This document shows, piece after piece, positions 5,699 through 13,989 of a stretch of DNA of 24,208 bases. The translations under genes and the position numbers were made by a program. The stretch is from CBFGWV01 sp965652545 (lineage in GTDB: Bacteria > Pseudomonadota > Gammaproteobacteria > Competibacterales > Competibacteraceae): contig CBFGWV010000039.1 in the NCBI GenBank assembly GCA_965652545.1, positions 1-24,208 on the forward strand, read 5' to 3'. Numbering within the stretch: the first letter of the stretch is position 1; each line of letters begins with the position of its first letter. The notes beneath the pieces were generated by a model. The model ran no database searches. It saw only the letters and a program-made list of their open reading frames with translations, and was not told where the DNA came from.

Positions 5699-7060
5699 TC
5701 AACGCTGCTTTGTGTTGGGCTGCCGTATCCCATCAGTAGCCGGTTCAGCGTCGCCCGGATCGATCACCTTCAACGGTACGGCCCCCACGGGCAGGGACCG
5801 CTTGATGGCCAGCTCATCGCCTTGCGCCGCCAATAGCGCCTGAAGGCGCTGGACCTCGTCGCACCACAGGGTTTCGACGTCCCGGTCGCGACTGGTGTCG
5901 CGGGTGTCGCTGAAGGCCACGAGGCGGACCTGAAGCCTGCCGTTTTCGGCATCGCCACCCAGCTCCACGCCGTAACCTGGCGTTGAGGGCCGGCGCACGA
6001 TCACGGTGTTGTTGGCCGGCGTGAGGGTACTCATGCCCTCACGCACCTCGTAGCCCAGGCTGGCGAGCCCTTCGAGAACGGCCTGACGACGGGCCTCGCC
6101 GGCGCCTCGTTTGTCATGGGCGGCGATCAATGCCTGCCAACGGTCAATCAGTGCGTTGGCGGCAACGGGGTCGGTCTGCGACTGGGCGGTGGCGATCTGT
6201 GCGGCGATCTCGTCCGCCGGTTGCCCGCCGATTTGCTGCAGCCGGGATGCCACCTCATCAAGGCGCTCGAACACGGCCAGCCGCTCGCGGTAACGGGTGA
6301 CGGCGTTGGCGAGGTCTAGCACGAGGCTGTCGAGCAGCAGGTTGCGCGTCGGGTTGTCGTCGTCGCGCTCGATGGTCGCCAGACGGTGTTTGAACTCGAC
6401 GGCCTCGTCGGCGGCGCCCAAGACATCGAGCTCGGCGATGTGCCGGTCGATCCGCTCGAACCGCGGCTCGCGGACGTCGCCCCGTCCGAGCAGCGCCAAC
6501 TGCGCCGCCAAGGATGGCGAATCGCTGCCCTCGTTGAGACGCTCGGCCAACTGGCGCTGGGCCTCGCTGACGGTGTCGTCGGTTCCCACCGCCGATAATG
6601 CATTGAACGCCCGAGCCAGGATGCCCTCGGCGGCCTCGCCGGCCCGACCGTCGCGGACGGTGGCGATCTGTGCCCTCAGGCTGTCGTCCACGACGCCGTC
6701 CTTGCCCTCGATATCCGCCAACAGGCCGGCGGCGATGTGGCGCAGGGCGCGCTGCCGCCCGCGGGCCTGGGCCGCATTGTCGACCGCTTGCTGCTCCCAC
6801 GCCTGGATCTGGCTCTGTAGAAACGCGATTTCGTTGGGCACCGCTTTCTGCAGGTCCAAGAAGGCATCCTGGGCCAGGAGCGCGCGCAGGGCGGTGGCGC
6901 GCGCTTGGGTCGCGGCGGCGATCTGCGGTGTCATCGCCTTCAGGCGCGTGCCGTCGCGCTGCCATCGCGCAATGGCCTGCTCCAGCCGGGCCAGGTGGCC
7001 GTTGCAGGTGGCGATGACCTCGTCGCGGGTGACCACCCGCACAACTTTGGGCCCGCTCAT
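5699..7060 (-). CDS. large coiled-coil protein of unknown function, last gene of the kinase-helicase operon
   Basis: This 453-residue protein begins MSGPKVVRVVTRDEV, a basic, strand-like N-terminus that looks conserved. Residues 15-330 are almost wholly helical, rich in Ala, Arg, Glu and Gln with heptad-like spacing, consistent with long coiled coils. About 331-435 read as a compact beta-containing domain (GYEVREG, NTVIVRRPSTPGYGVEL, RLQVRLVAF, VETLWCDEV). There is no enzyme motif, signal peptide or transmembrane segment. Its ATG overlaps the helicase stop as ATGA (7057-7060), so the two are translationally coupled and probably act together. By analogy it could be a scaffold, sensor or nucleic-acid clamp for the helicase. 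I do not recognise a named family. Confidence 0.85.
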   Translation of the reverse strand: MSGPKVVRVVTRDEVIATCNGHLARLEQAIARWQRDGTRLKAMTPQIAAATQARATALRALLAQDAFLDLQKAVPNEIAFLQSQIQAWEQQAVDNAAQARGRQRALRHIAAGLLADIEGKDGVVDDSLRAQIATVRDGRAGEAAEGILARAFNALSAVGTDDTVSEAQRQLAERLNEGSDSPSLAAQLALLGRGDVREPRFERIDRHIAELDVLGAADEAVEFKHRLATIERDDDNPTRNLLLDSLVLDLANAVTRYRERLAVFERLDEVASRLQQIGGQPADEIAAQIATAQSQTDPVAANALIDRWQALIAAHDKRGAGEARRQAVLEGLASLGYEVREGMSTLTPANNTVIVRRPSTPGYGVELGGDAENGRLQVRLVAFSDTRDTSRDRDVETLWCDEVQRLQALLAAQGDELAIKRSLPVGAVPLKVIDPGDAEPATDGIRQPNTKQR

Positions 7061-10000
7061 GCGGTGCCTCCCCCGCGCAGGGCGGATTCAATGGCTGTTT
7101 GGAGGCGTTCCCGCTCGCGGTCGCCGTCGTGGTACCAGGCCTGGGACGAGACGCGGTGCACGCGCGGTACGGCTCGCCGCAGCACCGAGGGCCGCCAGAT
7201 CTCGCGCGCGCGGGCGGTGCTCAGCAGGCGATGGCGGGGTGCGTCACACTCGATGCCGATGGCGTACAACCCGGTGCTTGCGTCCTCGATGGCGAAATCC
7301 AGGCCGAAGGCATCACCGTCGTCCGCCGGTACCAGGGGCCAGCCCTGGGCTTGAATGAAGTCGGCCACGGCCGTGCTGAAGCCATCGGCAGCCAACGCGG
7401 CGGAGCGCCGCTCGGCCTGGCGGTCGGTCACCAGCCTATCCAGCAGGGCCTTGGCAGTGGCGAACTCGCCCACGGACAAGGCGCGGGCGTAGGCCATGTA
7501 GGCTTGGAGGTAGTCGCGTGGCGTGGCCGGCGGGTGGCGGGTGGCGAGCATGTCGGAAATCTCACCGATCGGCATGGAGGTGAGCATCACTACACGCCGG
7601 CGTGCGCGGGTCACGGCGACATTCAGCCGGCGCTCGCCGCCGGACTGCCCCAGCACGCCGAAGTTGCGACGGAAACTGCCCTGGCGGTTACGACCGAATG
7701 TGGAGGAGAACACGATGATGTCGCGTTCGTCGCCCTGCACGTTCTCGACGTTCTTGACGAAAACCCCCATGTCTTCGCCGCCGTCGGTGCGGCCACGCTC
7801 CTGGCTGTAGCTGGAGCGAAAGGCATCGTCCTCCTCGGCGCGTTGCTCCAGGCAGTCTTCGATCAGGTCGGCCTGCTTGCGGTTGAAAGTGACCACACCG
7901 ACCGACGGCCGTGCATCGGCCGGTTGCGTCCACAGCGCGGCCAGCCAGTCCACGACCTGCCGCGCCTCGTCCTCGTTGCTCTGCTCGTGATACACCCCGT
8001 CCACCTGGATTAGCTCCAGCGGTTTGACGCGGTGGATCTCCTGCGGCGGGTGGCGTACCGGGACGCTCAGGCGGTTGCCGTAGAACGAGGCGTTCGAGAA
8101 GCCAATCAACTCGCGGTACTCGGAGCGGTAGTGGATTTGCAGGGTGGTCACCGGCAGAGCAGTGCGCGCCAGTTGCAGCAGGTCTGGGCAGTCTTTGATC
8201 TCGCGCCGGTTCCAGGTGTCCTCGAACTGCTCGCGCTCTTCGTCGCTGGCATCCTCATCGGGCGTGTCGCCGTCGAAGTCGCCCGACTCCTCGTTGTCCA
8301 CCTGGCTTGCAAAGAAAGCTGTGGGCGGCATTTGCTTCTCATCGCCACTGACCACGGCGATGCGGGCGCGAAACAGCGTGGGCAGGGCGAACTCGACCGG
8401 CATCTGCGAGGCCTCGTCGTAGATGACCGTGTCGAACAGCCCCGGCTGCAACGGCAGCACCCGGCTGGCCACATCGGGGTTCATCAACCAGACCGGTCGC
8501 AGACGCATCAGCCCAAGGTTTTTGCCCAGCTCGATGAACTCGCGCAGACGGCGGGCACGTCGCCCCGTGAGCCGGGTGATGTCGTCCCACTCGCGCGATG
8601 GACGAATGCCGGCCATGTCGATGCCATCGCGCAGCAGGCGCCGATTGAGCTGGCGGATCTCCTCATCGGCCTGCGCCAATGCGGCGATCTTGGCCATCGT
8701 TTCCGAGCGCTCCAGCAGTAGCTCCGGGGTCTCCTGCTCCAGGCGATGCTTCCAGGCCAGCCGCGCCTCGCGATTGATCAGGCGGCGTACCGCCGTCTCC
8801 AGCGCAGTGCCCGGCACGGCCTCCAGCACCGACCGGCGGTTGGCCAGCAGGGCGAACACCTCCAATGCCAGCGGGCTGAGCCGTGCCGCCCGAGTACGGA
8901 ACTGCTGGTAGGCCGCAAGCTGTTCGCGTGCCGCGGCCAACGGTCTCAGCAAGTTTTGCGCGCTACGGTTCTGGTCGATGGCCGCCAGGACATCGGCCAG
9001 CAGACTGTCCTCGAACCAGGCCTGCATAGCCTTCAGCGCCGCCCGGCTCTGGCTGCGCGCATGGTGGCGGACAAAGGCCGTGTCGAAGTCCGCCAGCAAT
9101 GTCTCCAACACCGGCTTCTGGCCGGTGAGCATCGCAGCATCGAGGCGCTCGGCCCATGGCGCCGCGGCCAGGCGCTGCGTCAGGTCGGCGATATGCGTTA
9201 GCAGGCCGAGCGTGCGCCGGGCCTGGTTGATCTGGGCCGGGCCGTCACCGAACTCCATGGCCGGCAGGCCCAGGCTGCCGCGCTGCGTGTCCAATGCCTC
9301 GCGCAGCGGCCGCCATTGTTGCTCCAGGCGTGCGGCCCTCAGCAAGGCGCCCAGGCTTTCGTCGCCATCGAACGGGCCGTGCTGGGCGATAAAGGCGGCC
9401 AGCTTGCGCCGGCGGATATGACGAATCGGGCCGAGTCGGCCGAGCCACGACACCGGTGCAGTCACTTTGGCTGCATGATTCGCCATCCGCGCCAGTGTGT
9501 TCGACGGCAGGGTCGCCAGGGCCGGTGACAGCGCGGGGGCGTAGGCACTGATGTCGCACTGCTCCAGCTCGTCGCAAAGCCGTTGCAGCGTCTGCAATGC
9601 AAGCCGACCCGGGGCGTCGGGCGCATTCGCCGGGCGAAACAACGGCAGCCACTGCGCCAGGCGTTGCCGATGTACCTGATCCAACCCAAGCAGCGTTGCC
9701 GCGTTGTCGAGGATCCAGCGCTGGTGGTCGGCCGGGTCGTCCAGGTCGAAGCTCGCCGCGCGGGCGACCAGCGCTTGGTCGCGCGTCTGCTCGGCCTGGT
9801 CGAGGACGGTGAATGCCTCATCGTAGGCGCTGAGCGTGGCCTGATCGGCCGTGAACGCGCGCAAGCGGACCAGCGGGCTGCTCTCGAAATGCGCCGGCAG
9901 CCAATAGCGGGCCAGCGGTGCGCAGCCCTCTTCCAGCACCGCCAGCGCACCGCTGTCCAGAGCGGCCAGGCGCTGGCGCAGCATGGGTGCATCCACCGCC

Positions 10001-13000
10001 GGCGTGCCGGCCTCCAAGCCGACCAGGTCACCCAATATTTCGCGATAGCTCAGGCCGATCTGCGCATCGCGCCGGTGCAAGGCCGTGTGCTGGCGGTCAA
10101 GTTCGCCCTCCAGGGCTTCGATGCGCGCGGCCAGCCGCTCGCGTTGGCTGCGGTAGCCCGGGTCCAAGTCGGTGGCGCGAAACAGCGTGTCCAATTGTTC
10201 GCGAATCGCGCGGATGACCGGCTCCCGGTCCTTGTTCACGTCGTTGAGCATGACGACGCGGTTATCCAGCCGCTCGGCGACCAAGCGCTTGTACACGACC
10301 TCCAGCGCAGCGTGCTTTTGGCAGACGATGAGCAGGCTGCGCCCGTGCCCGATGGCATCGGCCACCATGTTGACGATGGTCTGGCTCTTGCCGGTGCCGG
10401 GCGGCCCTTCGACCAACAGGCCGGGGGCCTGCCGCGCCTGCAACACCGCCGTCTCCTGCGAGGGGTCGCTGGCCACGGTGAAGAAGCGTGAGGACTCCGC
10501 CGGTTTCTCCACCACTGGCTCGTGCGTGCCGGTCTCGCGCAGGCGCAGCAGGGTTTCCAGCCCAGTATCGGCGGGCGAGCAGCGGGTGAGCTGGCGTAGG
10601 TCCTCGCCGATCGCCTGGCCCATGAAGGTGACGTGAAACAGCACGGCGCTACAGGCGAGCACATCCTGGCGCGCGGCCGTCTCGTCAGTCGGCGAGGGCA
10701 GGGCGTCGAGGATGCGCGAGTTGGCCGCCGCAAGCATGCCGAAGGCGTCCATCACGTCGGCGGCCTTCAAGGCCGAACGGCCGAGCAGTTCGTCCGCGGT
10801 CTTGCGCCAGAGCTTGCACGCCTCCAGCCCCTTGAGCGTCTCCAGTGCCGGGTTGAGGCGGACCTCTTCGCGCTCGCCATCGAAAGCCAGCGACACCAGT
10901 CCGTGCGTGCCGGCCTCCATGACCAGCGTCACCGGCCACAGCAGAACCGGTGCGATGCGAGTGCGCGCCGTGCTTCGCGTCTCGCGCGTGAGCAGGAAGG
11001 GAAAACCCAGGTACAGCCCGTCGATGCCGGTGTCGCGCTTGTATAGGACCGCCTGGCGATATAAGCGGTGCAGCCGATGCTCCAGCATCGCATCGGCGGT
11101 GAACACCGACGGGTCGAGTGTCACCTGCCGGGTATTGCGTTGCAGCAGGTGATCCAGCAACGCCGGGGCGGGGTTGCGTTCGCTGTCCAGCTCGCGCAGG
11201 TCCACCCGCGCGGTGGTCTTGCCGATGCGCATGCGCACCAGGGGGCCGCGTAGCACGGCGACGGCGACCTTCTTCTCGAAGAAGTCGAGAATATCGCCAA
11301 TGTACTGTTGCTTCTTGGGCTCCAGCCATTGGTGCGCGGGAATCGCCAGGATGACCAGTGCCTGGGCCAGGGGCAGCCGACGCTCCAGACGGAACTGCTC
11401 CACCCAGCCGTCGATGACCGCAATCTGGCAGCGCGCGAAGCCGGCGGTGCGTTCATCCACGAGGCGGGCGATCTCCAGCCGTGGCAGGCGCAGCACGGCC
11501 CGGGCCTCGCTGGGCTCGAACAGCAGCACATCCTGCGCGGTGGCTAGGTTTGCGGCCTCGTCGATCACCTCGTCGATGGTGCGGAACTGGTCGAGGGTAG
11601 CCGCGAGCAGGACGATCAAGTCCTCTTCGCTGATCGTGCGCCGTTCGGCCAGGGAGGCGAGGGCGCGGTGACGCGCATCGGGCAGCATGCGCCGACGCTC
11701 TTCCCACAAGGCCGACAAGCGGGCGCGCGAGGTGGACAGCAGCAGGACGCGCAACTGCTCCTCGTTGAGGTCAATACCCAGGCTGCGGGCCCGCTGGCGC
11801 ACCTGTGCATCGCGTCGTTTGAGACGGCACAGCCAGTCCTCGCTGCCCATGCGCTCCAGCAGGTCGGGCGCCGGCCCGCTGATCAGCGCGTAACCCTCGG
11901 CCGGATGGTTGAGCAGCCAGCCGGGGGTGACGATCTCACCGCGGTGGATCAGCGGCATGTCCGGGTTGAGCAACGTCAAGGCCAGCATCAGGCGGGCATC
12001 GTCCGCCAGCCCCTCATGCCCGCCGACTTCACGCAGACCGGCCAGGCGCGTCGGCGGCAAACGCGCGTACTCCGCCCAGGTGGCTACGGCGCCGCGCAGG
12101 AGAAGATCCAGCGCCTCGGGCCAGTGGGCGGCCTCCGCCGCTGTGAGGGCGAATAGGGATGGTGAGGTGAAACGCCGCCCGGCAAGGGTGATGACCGCGC
12201 CGTCGCCATCAGGCGCGGGCGCCGGCTGTTCGGGGGCGGCGACCGGCTCGCCGGCCAGCCAGGCCTGGACCTCTTTCCATTGCCAGCGGTGATGCCGATC
12301 GCGCGCGAGCAGCCCGCGCAGCAGGAGATTCAACGCAGGGTCGAGATTCTCCGGCAGCGTGACACCGTTGGCCAGGACATGGATCAGGAACGCCTGCGGG
12401 TTGACCCCCTCGAAGCACGAGCCCCGGGTCAGTTGTTCCAGCAGGATCATGCCCAGGCTCCACCAGTCCGAGGCGGCGGCCACCGCACCGGCAATGGCTT
12501 CCGGCGCCATGTAGGGGCTGGTGTCCAGCGGAGAGACGATATCCAGGTCGAACTCGGACAAGCGTGCCGAGCCGAAGCCGCCGATGACCAGATCCAGCGG
12601 CTCGCGCCGGCGCACCAGCAAGGTGGCCGGGCGCAGGTCGCGATGGCGCAACCCGGCCTCGGACAGGCTGTGCAAGGCACAGCCGAGCTCGGTCACGATG
12701 TGGCGCACCGCCTCCATGTCGTCGGCGACGATGCCCAGATCGGCCAGGGTGCCGCCGGTCAGTTCCTCGAACACCTCGTAGGCGCGGTCGTCCCAGCGGC
12801 CGGTGGCGAGCACTTCCGGCACGTGCTCACGCGGCAGGTGGCGAAGCACCTGGTAGATCTCGGGGTCCGGTTCGGCGCCAGCGTGGTAGAGGGTCAGCAC
12901 GCCGCGGCGTCCGTCCAGGGTGTGCTCGGCGATGTAGCGTTCGCGCACCCCATCGGTGTGGCTGATCGGGCGCAGCAGGCGCCAGCCGTCGACGAGGGGC

Positions 13001-13311
13001 TCCGGGCTGGGGTCCGGCTGTGGCTCGGCGGGGAGGGGCAGGTCGGTTTGCAGGTCGGCACCGCAGACCAGGCACATCAGGTCGCCGGCGGCCATGGCGT
13101 GGCCGCTCGTGCAGCGCAGGCTGGGCTCCGGTGGCGTCGGCGTTGCGGGCTCGGGTGCCGGCTCCGGTGAGGTGGTCGGCAGCGACAGGCCGGGTGGGCG
13201 CAACGGCTCGCCGCTCAGATCCCAGTTGCACGGCGCGTCGCCGATCCGGCCTTCGCAGAAAATCTCGTCCGGAACACGCTCGGACCGGCAGTTGGGGCAG
13301 AAACGTATCAT
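7057..13311 (-). CDS. giant multidomain protein: zinc ribbons, pseudokinase, superfamily 1 helicase, nuclease-like C-terminus
   Basis: Starting at ATG 13311 this is about 2084 residues. Zinc-binding cysteines lie at 5-28 (CPNC, C, C) and 67-83 (C, H, CLVC), joined by a Pro-rich linker. A protein-kinase fold spans about 108-355: HRDLRP at 223-228, APE at 269-271 and DWWSLG from 282. However, DFG reads GFG (245-247), the metal-binding Asn is Thr230, and no Lys is seen in strand 3 (137-150), so it is probably a pseudokinase. A stretch near 767-797 (LYLGFPFLL, APVLLWPVTL) resembles the N-terminus of DUF4011 helicases. The helicase has Walker A GPPGTGKS at 969-976, a long helical insertion, DEAS at 1632-1635, GDEKQ just after, QGDERD near 1858 and VAVTRARRR near 1899. 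The C-terminus (about 1980-2075, GLDF then GIECDAPRH) resembles the MTES_1575 nuclease-like fold. A longer N-terminus would run into the radical SAM gene. No clear ribosome-binding site precedes this ATG. Confidence 0.9.
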   Translation of the reverse strand: MIRFCPNCRSERVPDEIFCEGRIGDAPCNWDLSGEPLRPPGLSLPTTSPEPAPEPATPTPPEPSLRCTSGHAMAAGDLMCLVCGADLQTDLPLPAEPQPDPSPEPLVDGWRLLRPISHTDGVRERYIAEHTLDGRRGVLTLYHAGAEPDPEIYQVLRHLPREHVPEVLATGRWDDRAYEVFEELTGGTLADLGIVADDMEAVRHIVTELGCALHSLSEAGLRHRDLRPATLLVRRREPLDLVIGGFGSARLSEFDLDIVSPLDTSPYMAPEAIAGAVAAASDWWSLGMILLEQLTRGSCFEGVNPQAFLIHVLANGVTLPENLDPALNLLLRGLLARDRHHRWQWKEVQAWLAGEPVAAPEQPAPAPDGDGAVITLAGRRFTSPSLFALTAAEAAHWPEALDLLLRGAVATWAEYARLPPTRLAGLREVGGHEGLADDARLMLALTLLNPDMPLIHRGEIVTPGWLLNHPAEGYALISGPAPDLLERMGSEDWLCRLKRRDAQVRQRARSLGIDLNEEQLRVLLLSTSRARLSALWEERRRMLPDARHRALASLAERRTISEEDLIVLLAATLDQFRTIDEVIDEAANLATAQDVLLFEPSEARAVLRLPRLEIARLVDERTAGFARCQIAVIDGWVEQFRLERRLPLAQALVILAIPAHQWLEPKKQQYIGDILDFFEKKVAVAVLRGPLVRMRIGKTTARVDLRELDSERNPAPALLDHLLQRNTRQVTLDPSVFTADAMLEHRLHRLYRQAVLYKRDTGIDGLYLGFPFLLTRETRSTARTRIAPVLLWPVTLVMEAGTHGLVSLAFDGEREEVRLNPALETLKGLEACKLWRKTADELLGRSALKAADVMDAFGMLAAANSRILDALPSPTDETAARQDVLACSAVLFHVTFMGQAIGEDLRQLTRCSPADTGLETLLRLRETGTHEPVVEKPAESSRFFTVASDPSQETAVLQARQAPGLLVEGPPGTGKSQTIVNMVADAIGHGRSLLIVCQKHAALEVVYKRLVAERLDNRVVMLNDVNKDREPVIRAIREQLDTLFRATDLDPGYRSQRERLAARIEALEGELDRQHTALHRRDAQIGLSYREILGDLVGLEAGTPAVDAPMLRQRLAALDSGALAVLEEGCAPLARYWLPAHFESSPLVRLRAFTADQATLSAYDEAFTVLDQAEQTRDQALVARAASFDLDDPADHQRWILDNAATLLGLDQVHRQRLAQWLPLFRPANAPDAPGRLALQTLQRLCDELEQCDISAYAPALSPALATLPSNTLARMANHAAKVTAPVSWLGRLGPIRHIRRRKLAAFIAQHGPFDGDESLGALLRAARLEQQWRPLREALDTQRGSLGLPAMEFGDGPAQINQARRTLGLLTHIADLTQRLAAAPWAERLDAAMLTGQKPVLETLLADFDTAFVRHHARSQSRAALKAMQAWFEDSLLADVLAAIDQNRSAQNLLRPLAAAREQLAAYQQFRTRAARLSPLALEVFALLANRRSVLEAVPGTALETAVRRLINREARLAWKHRLEQETPELLLERSETMAKIAALAQADEEIRQLNRRLLRDGIDMAGIRPSREWDDITRLTGRRARRLREFIELGKNLGLMRLRPVWLMNPDVASRVLPLQPGLFDTVIYDEASQMPVEFALPTLFRARIAVVSGDEKQMPPTAFFASQVDNEESGDFDGDTPDEDASDEEREQFEDTWNRREIKDCPDLLQLARTALPVTTLQIHYRSEYRELIGFSNASFYGNRLSVPVRHPPQEIHRVKPLELIQVDGVYHEQSNEDEARQVVDWLAALWTQPADARPSVGVVTFNRKQADLIEDCLEQRAEEDDAFRSSYSQERGRTDGGEDMGVFVKNVENVQGDERDIIVFSSTFGRNRQGSFRRNFGVLGQSGGERRLNVAVTRARRRVVMLTSMPIGEISDMLATRHPPATPRDYLQAYMAYARALSVGEFATAKALLDRLVTDRQAERRSAALAADGFSTAVADFIQAQGWPLVPADDGDAFGLDFAIEDASTGLYAIGIECDAPRHRLLSTARAREIWRPSVLRRAVPRVHRVSSQAWYHDGDRERERLQTAIESALRGGGTA

Positions 13312-13327
13312 CGACGGAGGTATCCGA

Positions 13328-13987
13328 CTAACGGTGGTCGCTGGTTTGAATGTGATGGCCCTGGCTTGCCAGCCGCTCGCGCAGCCGCTGCAAATCCGCA
13401 AGGCGCGGGATGCCGGCCAGCCACACGCTGCCGTCGTTGTCGAACATGATATCCAGCGCCTCGTCGCCGGCCTGCCGCTGGCGCTCATACGCGGCGAAGC
13501 GGGCGCGTCCCAGGGCGGTGAGCAGGTGCAGGCGCTGGTTGTCGCTGCCGCGCAAAGCCCGTGTCTGGCCAAAGCCCGGGTCGAAGGGGTCGCTGATCAG
13601 CGCATCGATCAAGCCGTCGGCCGTCGCCAGGGTCTCCTCCAGGCGCTCGATGGGGTAGCCGGTGTAGACCAGGATGTCGATCGGGCGCAGCCGCCGGATG
13701 CCCTTTAGTAAGCCGAGCAAGGCCTGCGGCTGGTCAAAGGGCTCGCCACCGGACACGGTGATGCCGTCGGCCTCGGCCAGCCAGGGCGCGATGCGTGCCA
13801 GCAGGGTTGGCACCTCCACCCGCTGCCTGGGTGCCGCCCAGGTGTCGGCGGAGATGCACCCGGGGCAGCGGATGGCGCAGCCCTGGAACCAGAGACCGAG
13901 CCGGCGACCGGGACCCAGGGTAGTCACCGGAAAGTGCACCCGCGAGAGCCCGATGGCGGCATCGGCAGGATCGGCGGCCGGTGCCAT
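13328..13987 (-). CDS. NrdG-like radical SAM (4Fe-4S) protein
   Basis: This 219-residue protein contains CAIRCPGC (CxxxCxxC, residues 37-44) in the context LGLWFQGC...ISADTW, the cluster-binding signature of glycyl-radical-enzyme activases such as NrdG. ITVSGGEPFDQ at about 77-87 is the glycine-rich SAM-binding motif. The C-terminal 50 residues (ALDIMFDNDGSVWLAGIP and beyond) extend past a minimal activase and may bind the partner. Activases of this type normally create a glycyl radical on a target enzyme, but no glycyl-radical enzyme is encoded nearby. The gene starts two bases after the ClpB-like gene and ends 16 bases before the helicase gene, so it belongs to that operon. The family call is firm and the target is unknown. 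Confidence 0.9.
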   Translation of the reverse strand: MAPAADPADAAIGLSRVHFPVTTLGPGRRLGLWFQGCAIRCPGCISADTWAAPRQRVEVPTLLARIAPWLAEADGITVSGGEPFDQPQALLGLLKGIRRLRPIDILVYTGYPIERLEETLATADGLIDALISDPFDPGFGQTRALRGSDNQRLHLLTALGRARFAAYERQRQAGDEALDIMFDNDGSVWLAGIPRLADLQRLRERLASQGHHIQTSDHR

Positions 13988-13989
13988 GT

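Noticed and set aside
13312..13572. 87-residue N-terminal extension of the giant helicase
   Set aside because: It would overlap the radical SAM gene almost to its middle and has no domain character, whereas the ATG at 13311 begins directly with a zinc-binding CPNC.
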